Origin: JAFAXA01 sp963777325
GTDB taxonomy: Bacteria > Pseudomonadota > Alphaproteobacteria > Acetobacterales > Acetobacteraceae
Length of the DNA stretch: 64,000 nucleotides
Assembly (NCBI GenBank): GCA_963777325.1
Contig: CAVZQE010000006.1
Coordinates: 1 to 64,000, forward strand
Direction: 5' to 3'
The stretch's first letter is position 1. Every line of letters starts with the position of its first letter. Shown here in pieces: positions 8,490 through 17,466 of this stretch. The translations under genes and the position numbers were made by a program. The notes under the pieces were generated by a model. That model was given only the letters and a program-made list of their open reading frames with translations. It was not told the DNA's origin and made no database searches.

Positions 8490-9356
8490 TCAGGGAGCGA
8501 GGCCGCGCTCCGCGCGGTGATCGGGCATGTCATCCGGCTCGACCGTGCTGAGCTTGGTCATGTCGACGGTTCTGCTGCCGTCGTCGCGCCAGGCAACCGC
8601 ATCGACGTAGCGCATTCCCCACGCGATATCGCCCGCGCCGTAGACATGCGTATCGCACACCACGCTCGCGATCGCCTGATCGCGCACCTCGACGTTGACC
8701 AGCATGCGGAAATCGCCCGCTTCGAGGCTTTCGGGCGTCGCGCCCCGGAGCGGACTCGGTCCGGCGATTTCGTGAACCAGCGTCCAGGTCAGCAGAAACA
8801 CCGGAATGCCCGCGCGCACCAGGTCCAGTTCGTGCGAGCGCCAGAACGTGTCTCCTTCCTCGGTGCGCTCGACCGCGATCACCGAGATTTTGGCCTTCGC
8901 GTCTCCGAGCGGGCTGAGCCGGCCGTTGCCGACGCGGACCATCAGCGCCGGCTTGCCGTTATGCGTCGTGATGACCGGACTGTCCGCGAACATGATGTTC
9001 GCCTTCGGCCGCGAGAAACGGACGAAGATCAGCCCGGTGAAGACCGCCGTGAGCGTCATGCCGCACAGGATTTCGATTGCGGAAACCACATGGCCGTACA
9101 GCGTGCCGGGCGCCATCACGCCGTAGCCCACCGTCGCCAGAGTCTCGATGCTGAAGAAGAACAGATCGGACAGCGATCCCGGGCGCGCATTGACGACGCT
9201 GCCGGGCGCAAGCGCATACAGGCCGGCGAACAGGAGGTTGACGACGAGCTCGACCGCGAGCAGCAGGCCGAAGAATTTCGGCCAGGAGAGCGTCACCGCG
9301 AGGTGGTACGGGTCGCGCAGGTCGACGCGGGCGACGCCCTTCTTGCGAAGGTTCAT
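8490..9356 (-). CDS. Inward-rectifier potassium channel, KirBac family
   Basis: This 288-residue channel subunit has two membrane helices (about 28-50 and 90-112) around a pore loop with the potassium selectivity filter TVGYG (75-79). A large cytoplasmic immunoglobulin-like Kir domain (about 120-285) follows. The slide-helix segment DLRDPYHLAVTLSW precedes the first helix, as in KirBac1.1 and KirBac3.1. The start at 9356 has a GGAAG Shine-Dalgarno eight bases upstream; the upstream extension is arginine-rich and unlike the family. The gene converges on the ABC transporter, with a 9-bp gap between stop codons. The physiological role of bacterial Kir channels is poorly known. Confidence 0.92.
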   Translation of the reverse strand: MNLRKKGVARVDLRDPYHLAVTLSWPKFFGLLLAVELVVNLLFAGLYALAPGSVVNARPGSLSDLFFFSIETLATVGYGVMAPGTLYGHVVSAIEILCGMTLTAVFTGLIFVRFSRPKANIMFADSPVITTHNGKPALMVRVGNGRLSPLGDAKAKISVIAVERTEEGDTFWRSHELDLVRAGIPVFLLTWTLVHEIAGPSPLRGATPESLEAGDFRMLVNVEVRDQAIASVVCDTHVYGAGDIAWGMRYVDAVAWRDDGSRTVDMTKLSTVEPDDMPDHRAERGLAP

Positions 9357-9732
9357 CCCTTCCGCTTCCCTGACGCGCACTCCGTCCTGCCCGCGAGGAC
9401 GACGGAAGCGCTGGCCGGCGCGCCGTCCGCCCGCCGCGTCAGTGCCTGCCATGCCGGACCATCGACGGGCGCACGCCTCGCATCTCTGTCTCCCTCGCGA
9501 GTTCTAGGCTCCGGACCGGCGGGGCAACAAGCGCGAGGATGGCGGAAGGGCGCGGCGGGAGTCTCTCATGCGGACCACCCGGCCGGACCTCCGCCGCGAG
9601 CCCGCGCCCGCGCCCGCGCGGCACGTTGACGCCTGACCGCGGAATGCCATGGTCCCTTGACGGCGGCGCCCGCCCGGTCGCCATTCTGGCGTGCGCCGGG
9701 CGGGAACGCGCGGCATAGCGGGGGAGCAAACG
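9357..9732. other. Intergenic region between divergent genes
   Basis: This region of about 375 bp separates the divergently transcribed KirBac and AcuI genes and must hold both promoters. Open frames here have no recognisable protein similarity. I see no tRNA, clear operator palindrome or strong terminator. Confidence 0.5.
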
Positions 9733-10731
9733 ATGAGCGAGGCGGGATTTCGCGCGCTGGTGGCGCGCAGGGACGGCCGCGAGCAGACCGTCCGGTTCGA
9801 GACGCTGACGGATGCCGACCTTCCCGAAGCGGACGTGACGGTCGATGTCGAATACTCCTCGTTCAACTACAAGGACGGTCTCGCGCTCAAGGGCCTGAGC
9901 CGCATCCTGCGCAGCTATCCGATCGTGCCCGGCATCGACTTCGCGGGAACGGTCATCGCATCCGAGAGCGACCGCTTCCGGCCGGGCGAGAAGGTCGTCC
10001 TGACCGGCTGGGGGGTGGGCGAGAACTGGTCCGGCGGGTTCGCCGAGCGCGCGCGGGTGAAAAGCGACTGGCTGGTCAAGCTGCCGGATGGCCTCGATGC
10101 GAGACAGGCCATGGCGATCGGCACCGCCGGGCTGACGGCGATGCTGAGCGTGATGGCTCTGGAGCGGTTCGGCCTGGAACCGGGCGGCGACGTCCTGGTG
10201 ACAGGCGCGGCCGGCGGCGTCGGCAGCGTCGGCGTCCGGCTGCTCGCCAAGGCCGGCCACAACGTGACCGCGCTCACGGGCCGCCGCAGCGAGGAGAGCT
10301 TCCTGCGGGGTCTCGGCGCGGCGGCGATCCTGGACCGCGCCGAATACGCAAGCCCCGGCAAGCCCCTGGCGGCCGAACGGTGGCACGGCGCCATCGACAC
10401 GGCGGGCGGCGTCATCCTCGCCAACGTGCTGGCGGCGATGGCGCGCGAGTCGGCGGTCGCGGCCTGCGGCCTCGCGGCCAGCACGGATCTTCCGGCTACG
10501 GTGTTTCCCTTCATCCTGCGCGGCGTCGCGCTGCTCGGCATCGACTCCGTGCAGTGCCCGAGAGAGCGGCGGGAGGAGGCCTGGGCGCGGCTGGCGCGCG
10601 AGTTCGACGCCGGCGACTTCGACCAGGTGACCGAGGTGATCCGCCTCGACGACCTGCCGGCCCGCGCCGACGCGATCCTCGCCGGGCAGGTGCGCGGCCG
10701 GACCGTCGTGCAGGTGCGGGGCGAACTGTGA
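9733..10731 (+). CDS. acuI: NADPH-dependent acrylyl-CoA reductase, AcuI/YhdH family
   Basis: This 332-residue medium-chain dehydrogenase/reductase lacks the zinc-binding cysteines of alcohol dehydrogenases. It carries the AcuI/YhdH markers: SSFNYKDGLALKG near residue 38-50, PGIDFAGTV, the GTAGLTAMLS stretch, and the nucleotide-binding VTGAAGGVGSVGV (about 155-167). Family members reduce acrylyl-CoA to propionyl-CoA, a detoxification step in 3-hydroxypropionate or DMSP metabolism. The start at 9733 has a GGGGGAG Shine-Dalgarno; the upstream codons are not conserved. No other acrylate genes are nearby, so the physiological substrate is inferred. Confidence 0.85.
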   Translation: MSEAGFRALVARRDGREQTVRFETLTDADLPEADVTVDVEYSSFNYKDGLALKGLSRILRSYPIVPGIDFAGTVIASESDRFRPGEKVVLTGWGVGENWSGGFAERARVKSDWLVKLPDGLDARQAMAIGTAGLTAMLSVMALERFGLEPGGDVLVTGAAGGVGSVGVRLLAKAGHNVTALTGRRSEESFLRGLGAAAILDRAEYASPGKPLAAERWHGAIDTAGGVILANVLAAMARESAVAACGLAASTDLPATVFPFILRGVALLGIDSVQCPRERREEAWARLAREFDAGDFDQVTEVIRLDDLPARADAILAGQVRGRTVVQVRGEL

Positions 10732-10806
10732 GGCGCTGGCTCGGCCGCTTCCGTCGCGCCGCACCCGGCTGCTCGGAGGCTGGCGTAAGCGAGCAGTAGA
10801 GCGCTG

Positions 10807-13233
10807 CTATCGCCTTGGGCTGAGCTCGATCAGCTCAGCGGCTGCATTCTCGACTGCCTCGCGCGAATACAGCAGAGGAACGTAATCGCCAGTCGCCCAG
10901 AGCGGCGCCAGATCCCGGTAGTGCGCGCTGAAGGGATCTCCCGATTGGCCGGGCGTATTGACCGTGCGGCTGTTGTCCCAGTCGCCGACATCCAGCACCA
11001 TGCGGAAGGACGCGCCGCTGATCACCCCGAAGTCGGAGAGGCGATAGGTGGCGGCATGCGGCACGTCGGCTGCGCCACCCATCTCCAGCGGACCGACACG
11101 CATCTGCGCGCGGGCAGACGGATCGGCGAGCGGTTCCAGCGCGTGATCGAACAGCGCGTGATGCAGTCGGCCCCACCGCCAGCGCGAAACATCATCGCCC
11201 AGCCGTTCCTTGACCTCGGCGACCGCGCCCCCGAGGCTTTGCAGCAGCACCGCGTTGCGCGCCGAGCCGGGGTTCCCCCCGAATGACGCGTCGGGATTCT
11301 CCAGCAGGTCAACCATTGCCGTGATGCTGACCGTGGTCAGCAGCGGACGCGCGGGCGGCGGCGCCACTCTGTCGACCAGAGCGCGGCCAAGGTGCTTCGA
11401 GATCCACACCTCGTATACCGCCGCGGCGGCGCTGTCCGCCGTGTCCTTCGCGTTCCAGCCCCGCAGCAGCTCCAACCCTTGCAACACATCGGGATCGTTT
11501 GATTGCAGCGGCCTGAGCAGCGCCACCAGGCGGCGGCCGAGCATCGTGGTATCGTCATTCTGCAGGTTCATGGAATCGGCGAGCGCCGATTTCGGCTTAG
11601 ACGACAGCACTTCGGTGATGCGCTGCCAGCGGGCCGGATCCGACCAGCTATCGAAACCGATCCGGCGCTCCGCGATCGGGTAGCCGGGCGGCAGATCGTC
11701 CTGGTTTGCGGTGGCGATATAGCCGCGCGGCGGGTTGAATTCCTTGGGCAACTCCGAGAGCGGGATGAAGCCCTGCCATTCGTAGCGCCCATCGCCGGGC
11801 ACGGGCCAAAGTCCGTCATAAGTCAGCCGGCGCGGCATCAGGCCGCCCGGAACCCAGCCGATATTGCCCGCCGTATCGGCATAGACCTGGTTCTCCGAGG
11901 GCGCGCCCCAGCGTTGCATCGCCGCCAGAAACTCGTTCCAGTTCTGCGCGGTCATGTAGTCGGAGGAGCCGAAATAGGCCGATGTCCCCGGCTCGAACCA
12001 GACGGTGCGGATCGCGAAGGCGCGATGGTTCGCGGCATCTGTCGCCAGCACCGGGCCGTGCCGGGTGAACTGCATCTCGATTTCGCGCGGGGCTTCGCCA
12101 CGGATTTCCACCGGTTCGCGGACCGTGCGGATATCCTCCCAGCCATCATTGAAACGGTACTGGTTTGGATTGGCGGGGTTGAGCGCCTCGACGTACAAAT
12201 CCTCCTGGTCCATCGCGAAGATCGTCAGCCCGAACGCGATCTTCTCGTTATGGCCGATCGAGATGCCGGGCAGCGCCGGTTCACCGGCCCCGATCACGTC
12301 GAGCCCGGGCGCGTTGAGCTGCACGATATAGCGCAGCGACGGAACGCTATGCGCGCGATGCGGATCATTGGCCAGGATCGGCCGTCCAGTCACGGTGCGC
12401 TCGCCTGAGATGGTCCAGTTATTCGACCCCAGCGTGTCGGCCTCGCCGACCGCTTGGGCGAGCGAACGATCGGCGTCGAACCGCTCCGTCTTCTGCGGCC
12501 CGGCCGACGCAAAATTCACCGGCTTGGTCGCCAGGACGTAGTCCCGGAGCACGTCTTTCGGAATCGAGCACGGGTCGAGCCCGTCCGGAATCGCGGTCTG
12601 CCATTTCGGCTGTAGCTTGGCGATGAGGCGGGTCGCGTCGATCCCACCCGCACATGCCACAAGCGACCGAAGCACCTCCTTCTCGACGTTGCGGGTCAGG
12701 CCATGGCTGCGGACGCGCACGATATCGTCGATCGACCAGAAATCGGGCCGGTTGCCGGCGATTACGAATTCGCGCGGCAGGGGCTGCGTGCCGTCCCGGG
12801 TTTCTTGCACGAAGGCATTGACGCCTTGCAGGAAAGCTTCGGCGAAGCGCCTCGCGTTCGGCCCGTAGGACGCCCACTCCTTCGTCATGTCGCCACGATA
12901 GAGGAACATGCGCGCCGCTCGATCCTGGGCCACGTAGCTTGGCCCGAAATCGCGGGCGAGGAGCCCGAGCCCGCGCTTGCGCCACAGATCGATCTGCCAG
13001 AGCCGATCGCGTGCCGCGTTGTAGCCCTGCAGGAACAACGCATCGTGCTCATTCGCGGCATAGACGTGCGGGATGCCCCAGAAATCGATGATGATCTCTG
13101 CATGGTCCTCGAGTCCGGCGACCTGATGCGGGATGGCGCGGACCGCTGTCGACATGTCGGCCGATGCGGAACCCGAGAGGATCGTCAGGGCGGCGACGAG
13201 GGCGAATGAAGGCGGCTTGAAGGGTCGGGCCAT
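10807..13233 (-). CDS. Penicillin acylase family protein (N-terminal nucleophile hydrolase)
   Basis: This secreted hydrolase of 808 residues has a cleavable signal peptide (residues 1 to about 25, ending SGSASA). The maturation and nucleophile site is LGSNNW, with Ser270 expected to become the N-terminus of the beta chain after autocleavage. The alpha-chain landmark DFWGIPHVYA (about 50-59) and the beta-chain Asn region are also recognisable. Family members deacylate beta-lactams or acyl-homoserine lactones; which one applies cannot be decided from the sequence. The start at 13233 gives a proper signal peptide, whereas the much longer open frame reads into repeat-bearing intergenic DNA. The gene stands alone. 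Confidence 0.9.
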   Translation of the reverse strand: MARPFKPPSFALVAALTILSGSASADMSTAVRAIPHQVAGLEDHAEIIIDFWGIPHVYAANEHDALFLQGYNAARDRLWQIDLWRKRGLGLLARDFGPSYVAQDRAARMFLYRGDMTKEWASYGPNARRFAEAFLQGVNAFVQETRDGTQPLPREFVIAGNRPDFWSIDDIVRVRSHGLTRNVEKEVLRSLVACAGGIDATRLIAKLQPKWQTAIPDGLDPCSIPKDVLRDYVLATKPVNFASAGPQKTERFDADRSLAQAVGEADTLGSNNWTISGERTVTGRPILANDPHRAHSVPSLRYIVQLNAPGLDVIGAGEPALPGISIGHNEKIAFGLTIFAMDQEDLYVEALNPANPNQYRFNDGWEDIRTVREPVEIRGEAPREIEMQFTRHGPVLATDAANHRAFAIRTVWFEPGTSAYFGSSDYMTAQNWNEFLAAMQRWGAPSENQVYADTAGNIGWVPGGLMPRRLTYDGLWPVPGDGRYEWQGFIPLSELPKEFNPPRGYIATANQDDLPPGYPIAERRIGFDSWSDPARWQRITEVLSSKPKSALADSMNLQNDDTTMLGRRLVALLRPLQSNDPDVLQGLELLRGWNAKDTADSAAAAVYEVWISKHLGRALVDRVAPPPARPLLTTVSITAMVDLLENPDASFGGNPGSARNAVLLQSLGGAVAEVKERLGDDVSRWRWGRLHHALFDHALEPLADPSARAQMRVGPLEMGGAADVPHAATYRLSDFGVISGASFRMVLDVGDWDNSRTVNTPGQSGDPFSAHYRDLAPLWATGDYVPLLYSREAVENAAAELIELSPRR

Positions 13234-13632
13234 TGCCGTCCGTTCCTGTCGTCGTGCGATCATGCGAAGGTAGGGCTCGTGGCCCCACCGGCGCAAGAAA
13301 AGGCCGGTCTTCCCGCTCAATGAGAGAGTGCTCCGGCAAGTCTCGCGAGCAGCCGACGCGCGGCTTCGCAACTGGCTGCGCCGCAACACTGTGCTGGCCA
13401 CCGGATCCCTCCTGTTCGGAATAGGAGGGCCGATCCCGCAGTTGAGCGTGGCCTGCCATCGACAACGATTTGTTAGTGCCGCTTTGTTCGTATCGCCGGA
13501 AGCTGGAGCAACAACTTGATGTGGCGCCCCTTCCTCTGCTCGTCCTCCTGTCCACCCTCCTCTGCGTCGGCGTCCAGCTCTGGACCGGGGTCTACGGTGC
13601 CGGACGGAGTATAGCGCTGTGATCCCGATCCG
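13234..13632. other. Intergenic region with one copy of a dispersed repeat
   Basis: This region of about 400 bp separates the divergent penicillin-acylase and acyltransferase genes. It includes a copy of a 47-bp repeat (13278-13324) described separately. The rest has no credible gene, tRNA or clear hairpin; the long minus-strand frame across it is an extension of the acylase frame without protein similarity. Confidence 0.5.
13278..13324 (+). repeat. 47-bp dispersed repeat, copy A
   Basis: This stretch matches 14733-14779 at 43 of 47 positions in the same orientation, with a perfect 20-bp first part (CGTGGCCCCACCGGCGCAAG). The two copies flank the acyltransferase gene. Copy A lies in the leader of the penicillin-acylase gene. 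It could be a REP-type extragenic element or the footprint of a gene insertion. I saw no third convincing copy. Confidence 0.75.
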
Positions 13633-14778
13633 ATGAATTCCATGGCCACCGAAGCCGCCGTGCAACGCCCTGCATCCCAGTCCCTGGGACGCCGCGAGTC
13701 GATTTACCTCGACGTGGTGCGGAGCCTGGCCGCGTTCGTCGTCGTGCTCGACCACGCTCCTACGCTATTCGAGCTTCCCCATGTCCCGCGCTGGGGGCAT
13801 CAGGCCGTCATGGTCTTCTTCATGCTGTCCGGCTACGTGATCTGCCACGTCGCCGACATGCGCGAGACTACGCCGCGTGTTTTCCTCGTGGCGCGATTCG
13901 CGCGGTTATGGTCCGTCCTTGTCCCCGCGATGGTGCTCACCGCCCTGTGCGATGTAATCGGGCGGACGCTCGGCCACAATCCGGCTGCCTACGCGCTCGC
14001 TCCTATCAACCTGTTTGTGGTCCGCGTCGGTGCCGTGCTCGGCTTCGTCTCGGAGAGCTGGGTCAGCATTCAGCCGCTTTCGAACGGCGTCGTCTGGTCG
14101 CTCTGCGCCGAGTTCTGGTATTACATGCTGTTCGCGGCCTGGATCTTCACGCCACCAGGGCGGGTGCGCGTCATCGCGGTGGCGACAGCTTCGCTGTTCG
14201 CCGGGCACAAAGCGCTGCTGCTGCTGCCGATCTGGCTCATGGGCGTAGCGCTGCAGCGCTCCCGGACCCTGCGGCGGCCAGGTTCTGCTGCGAACGTGGC
14301 ACTTTGGGCCGGCGGCCTCCTCTTCGTCGGCTGGATCCTGGCAACCCGGGCCTACGACCCTGCCACCAAGGCTATGGAGGGTCTCGTCGGTGCCTGGGCC
14401 TTGACCCAGCTCGCGCAGGCACGCGTGTTCTGGTTCGATTGGGTGTTCGGTCTCGCCGTGGCGGCGCATCTGCTCGGTGCGCGCACCGTGGCGAGCCGAT
14501 TGCCGCTGGAGCGGATCGCAGGGCCGGTCCGCTGGTGCGCGGGCGTGAGCTTCGCGGCTTACCTCTCCCACATGCCGCTGCTCCACTTCTGGGCCGCCTT
14601 CCTGCCCGTGGACCAGGGCTGGCTCGCGATCGCGCTCACGCTCGCCGTGATCGCGACGCTCGGCCACGCGGTGGAGCGCAGCAAAGGGTGGTGGCGCCGC
14701 CAGCTCAACCGCGTGGCCGATCTGCTATCCAGCGTGGCCCCACCGGCGCAAGCCAAGGCCGGTTTTCCCGCTCAGTGA
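13633..14778 (+). CDS. Acyltransferase 3 family membrane protein
   Basis: This integral membrane protein of 381 residues has about ten hydrophobic segments, typical of the acyltransferase-3 family that O-acylates surface polysaccharides. The family start is clear: YLDVVRSLAAFVVVLDHAP (about 25-43) with the conserved membrane-proximal His41. VFFMLSGYVI follows, and RFARLWSVLVPA lies near residue 89-100. The acceptor glycan is unknown and no polysaccharide genes are adjacent. An ATG at 13642 is an alternative start. The last codons and the stop lie in a 47-bp repeat and overlap the convergent recQ stop, which is consistent with recent rearrangement at this junction. Confidence 0.86.
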   Translation: MNSMATEAAVQRPASQSLGRRESIYLDVVRSLAAFVVVLDHAPTLFELPHVPRWGHQAVMVFFMLSGYVICHVADMRETTPRVFLVARFARLWSVLVPAMVLTALCDVIGRTLGHNPAAYALAPINLFVVRVGAVLGFVSESWVSIQPLSNGVVWSLCAEFWYYMLFAAWIFTPPGRVRVIAVATASLFAGHKALLLLPIWLMGVALQRSRTLRRPGSAANVALWAGGLLFVGWILATRAYDPATKAMEGLVGAWALTQLAQARVFWFDWVFGLAVAAHLLGARTVASRLPLERIAGPVRWCAGVSFAAYLSHMPLLHFWAAFLPVDQGWLAIALTLAVIATLGHAVERSKGWWRRQLNRVADLLSSVAPPAQAKAGFPAQ

Positions 14779-14779
14779 G
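14733..14779 (+). repeat. 47-bp dispersed repeat, copy B
   Basis: This is the second copy of the element at 13278-13324 (four mismatches). It supplies the last residues and stop codon of the acyltransferase gene and, on the other strand, the last bases of recQ. It therefore sits exactly at a convergent gene junction, a favoured place for REP-like elements. Confidence 0.75.
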
Positions 14780-16628
14780 GGATCGCCTCGGCGAGCGCCG
14801 CCAGCAATCCCCGCCCGTAGCGCCCGATCTTGGACGCGCCGACGCCCTTGATCTGTTCCAACTCGTCGAGCGTCGCCGGACGCGCCTGCGCCACCTCGCG
14901 CAGCACGGAATCGTGGAAGATGACGTAGGGCGGCACTCCCTGCACCCTGGCCTCCCCCAAGCGCCAGTGCCGGAGCGACTCGAACACCGGGTCCGGCTCG
15001 CCCGTCGTCTCGCTCGGCGCTCGCCTGCGTGACCCGCCCGCTTCGCCGGGAACGGCGAGCCGGGGCTCGTCCCGGCGCAAGGTCAGGCCGGCCTCCCCGC
15101 GCAGGATCGGCCGGGCGCGGCTCTCGACCAGGAACAGGCCGCCATGCCCGGCCGTATCGACGTCGAGCGCGCCGTACGCGACCAGCTGCCGAATCACGCC
15201 GCGCCAGAACCCAGGCCCATGCTCCCGTCCGACGCCGAAGGTCGGCAGACGGTCGTGCCGGTGCCGCCGCACCGCGTCCGTCACCTCGCCCCGCAGCACC
15301 GAGACGATATGCACGGCCCCGAACATCTGCCCCGTGCGAAATACCGCCGACAGGGCCATCTGCGCCTCGCGCACGCCCTCGAACGTGACGGGCGGTGACG
15401 CGCAATTGTCGCAATGCCCGCACCCTCCGGGCAGATCCTCGCCGAAGCAGGCGAGCAAGGTGCGCGTCCGGCAGCCGGCCACCTCGGTGAGGCCGATCAT
15501 GGCGTCGAGCCGTGCGCGCATCACCCGCTTCTGCGCTTCGGGGGCGGCGGATTGCGCGAGGAAGTGGCGGGCGCGGGCGATGTCCTCGCCGCCGTGGAGC
15601 AGCAGGGTCGCGGCCGGATCGCCGTCGCGGCCGGCGCGGCCGATCTGCTGGTAGTAGCTCTCGGGACTGTCCGGCATGTCGAGATGCACGACGAAGCGCA
15701 CATCGGGGCGGTCGATGCCCATGCCGAACGCGATCGTCGCGACGACGATGACCGGCTCGCCGGAGCGGAACCGCTCCAGCGCCGCGCGCTTGGCGGCGGG
15801 ATCGAGGCGCGCATGGAAGGCGACCGCCGGATAGCCGCGCCCGGCGAGCTTGGCCGCGACGGTTTCCGTCTTGGCCCTGCTGCCGCAATAGACGATGCCG
15901 CATTGGCCCGCGCGGCGCTTCAGGAATGCGAGCAGCTGCGCCGTCTCGCCCATCTTGGGCTCCGCCGCGATGTGCAGGTTCGGCCGGTGGAAGCTCGCGG
16001 CGAACACGCTTGCGTCCGCCATGCCGAGCGCGGCGAGAATGTCGTCGCGCGTGCGCGGATCGGCGGTCGCGGTGAGCGCGATCCGGGGCACGCCGGGGAA
16101 GCGCGACGGCAGGCGCGCGAGATCGCGGTATTCGGGCCGGAACTCGTGCCCCCATTGCGAAACGCAATGCGCTTCGTCGATGGCGATGAGCGCGACCCGC
16201 ACGCGCGCCAACCGCTCCCGCATGTCCGGCCCGAGCAGGCGTTCGGGCGAGACGTACAGGAGGTCGAGGCGGCCCTCGGCCAGATCGCGCGCCGTCTGCC
16301 TGGCCTCGCCCGGATCGAGTTCGGAGTGCAGCGCGCCGGCGGCGATGCCGAGCTGGCGCAGGCTTGCGATCTGGTCGTCCATGAGCGCGATCAGCGGCGA
16401 CACCACGATCGCGGTGCCGGGGCGGCACAGGGCGGGCACCTGGTAGCAGAGGCTCTTGCCGCCGCCGGTCGGCATCAGCACGAGCGCGTCGCCGCCCGCG
16501 ATCACATGCGCGACGGCCTCCGCCTGCAAGCCGCGAAAGGCCGGGAAGCCGAACACGCGCCGCAGCACCGCCCCTGGTTCTTCGAGGAGCTCGGCGGGCG
16601 GGTTCTGCCGGACGGCGGACCCGCTCAT
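14772..16628 (-). CDS. recQ: ATP-dependent DNA helicase RecQ
   Basis: This 618-residue 3'-5' helicase acts in recombination and fork repair. Walker A is MPTGGGKSLCYQ (about 52-63), and the Walker B box is DEAHCVSQWGHEFRPEY, including the aromatic-rich loop. Motif VI is QQIGRAGRDG, and the zinc-binding cysteine cluster is ..CFGE..CGHCDNC. An RQC winged helix (with ARPILRGE) and a C-terminal HRDC domain (ATLDELEQIKGVGASKIGRYG) complete the standard three-part architecture. The start at 16628 was chosen because upstream codons read into the neighbouring gene. The gene converges on and overlaps the acyltransferase stop. Confidence 0.95.
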   Translation of the reverse strand: MSGSAVRQNPPAELLEEPGAVLRRVFGFPAFRGLQAEAVAHVIAGGDALVLMPTGGGKSLCYQVPALCRPGTAIVVSPLIALMDDQIASLRQLGIAAGALHSELDPGEARQTARDLAEGRLDLLYVSPERLLGPDMRERLARVRVALIAIDEAHCVSQWGHEFRPEYRDLARLPSRFPGVPRIALTATADPRTRDDILAALGMADASVFAASFHRPNLHIAAEPKMGETAQLLAFLKRRAGQCGIVYCGSRAKTETVAAKLAGRGYPAVAFHARLDPAAKRAALERFRSGEPVIVVATIAFGMGIDRPDVRFVVHLDMPDSPESYYQQIGRAGRDGDPAATLLLHGGEDIARARHFLAQSAAPEAQKRVMRARLDAMIGLTEVAGCRTRTLLACFGEDLPGGCGHCDNCASPPVTFEGVREAQMALSAVFRTGQMFGAVHIVSVLRGEVTDAVRRHRHDRLPTFGVGREHGPGFWRGVIRQLVAYGALDVDTAGHGGLFLVESRARPILRGEAGLTLRRDEPRLAVPGEAGGSRRRAPSETTGEPDPVFESLRHWRLGEARVQGVPPYVIFHDSVLREVAQARPATLDELEQIKGVGASKIGRYGRGLLAALAEAIPH

Positions 16629-16647
16629 CTCCGGCGGCGGCCGTCCG

Positions 16648-17046
16648 TCAGCGCGGAGCCGCGACGGCGATTTCCACGCGGCGGCTCTCGATCGCGGACA
16701 GGGTGTAGTCCGTCGGGCCGTGCGCATTCAGCCGGATGCGGCCGCGCGACACGCCGTCCCGGACGAGCTGGTCCACCACCACCTGCGCGCGGGTGCGCGA
16801 GATCGCGATGTTGGCCTTCTGGGTGCCTTCCGGATCGGCGTAGCCGCTGACCGTCACGGGCGCGTTCGGGTGCTCGTTCGCCCATTTCGCGGCGGCGGCG
16901 ACGGTGTTGCTCGCGGAGTCGTCGAGCGCCGCCGACCATTCCTGGAAGAACACGGGGAATTTCTGGGCCTTGCCGGACTCGGTCGCGCAGGCGCCGAGCG
17001 AAGCGAGCAGGCCGATCAGAAGCAGTCTGCTGGCGACGTGGCGCAT
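16648..17046 (-). CDS. OmpA-family lipoprotein
   Basis: This 132-residue protein has a lipoprotein signal with lipobox LGAC (Cys20 the expected lipidated residue). A single OmpA-like peptidoglycan-binding domain (about 45-130) includes VSGYADPEGTQKANIAISRTRAQVV and ends RRVEIAV. It probably tethers the outer membrane to peptidoglycan in the periplasm. It lies 19 bp upstream of recQ on the same strand; co-transcription is possible but functionally unexplained. Confidence 0.85.
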   Translation of the reverse strand: MRHVASRLLLIGLLASLGACATESGKAQKFPVFFQEWSAALDDSASNTVAAAAKWANEHPNAPVTVSGYADPEGTQKANIAISRTRAQVVVDQLVRDGVSRGRIRLNAHGPTDYTLSAIESRRVEIAVAAPR

Positions 17047-17284
17047 CGGCCTGATCCCTTCGTGGCGGTTCGATCGCAGGGGAACCTACCTGCCGCCAAG
17101 CCAACTCCACGTCAATCCAGTCCGGCATGCCGCGTGGGCCGTCCATCTCGTCCGGGAGAATGGATGCGCGGACCAGGGGACATCCCACCACTAGCACCGG
17201 CAGAGCGGCCGAAGGGCTGGCACGGCCTCCTACTGCGGTTGACGGGGTAGCTGGCCCCGGCCCTCGCCCGTTCACCCGTCTTGA

Positions 17285-17455
17285 TTCCAGTGGGTTGAGC
17301 AAGACGGCTGGGAATTGGTCCGGGTCACGGGCAGCCACCACCATTTCAAGCATCCGGCGGAGCCCGGCACAACAACCGTGCCGCACCCGAGAAGGGATAT
17401 TCCGACGGGAACCTTGCGCTCCATCAAGCGGCAAAGCGGCCTGAAGCTAAGGTAG
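17285..17455 (+). pseudogene. hicA: HicA-type toxin, 5' end damaged
   Basis: This is an open stretch of 56 codons clearly related to HicA, the mRNA-cleaving toxin of the HicAB system. It contains DGWELVRVTGSHHHFKHP with the catalytic histidine in GSHHH, then TVPHPRRDIPTGTLRSI and a C-terminal GLKLR. The family's first six or so residues are missing: an in-frame TGA (17282-17284) lies directly upstream and no ATG or GTG follows it. Upstream bases resemble the expected start codons in shifted frames, which suggests one or two small indels. A TTG at 17315 could start a shorter 46-residue product. It ends 11 bp before hicB, the normal toxin-antitoxin spacing. Confidence 0.7.
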
Positions 17456-17466
17456 GACAGAACGCG

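Noticed and set aside
9657..10799. Overlapping plus-strand frame with acuI
   Set aside because: It is arginine-rich out-of-frame translation; the acuI frame has all family motifs.
15064..15106. Possible third copy of the 47-bp repeat inside recQ
   Set aside because: The stretch encodes RPILRGEAGLTL, which matches the normal RecQ winged-helix region (RPVLRGEVSLEL), so the resemblance is chance.
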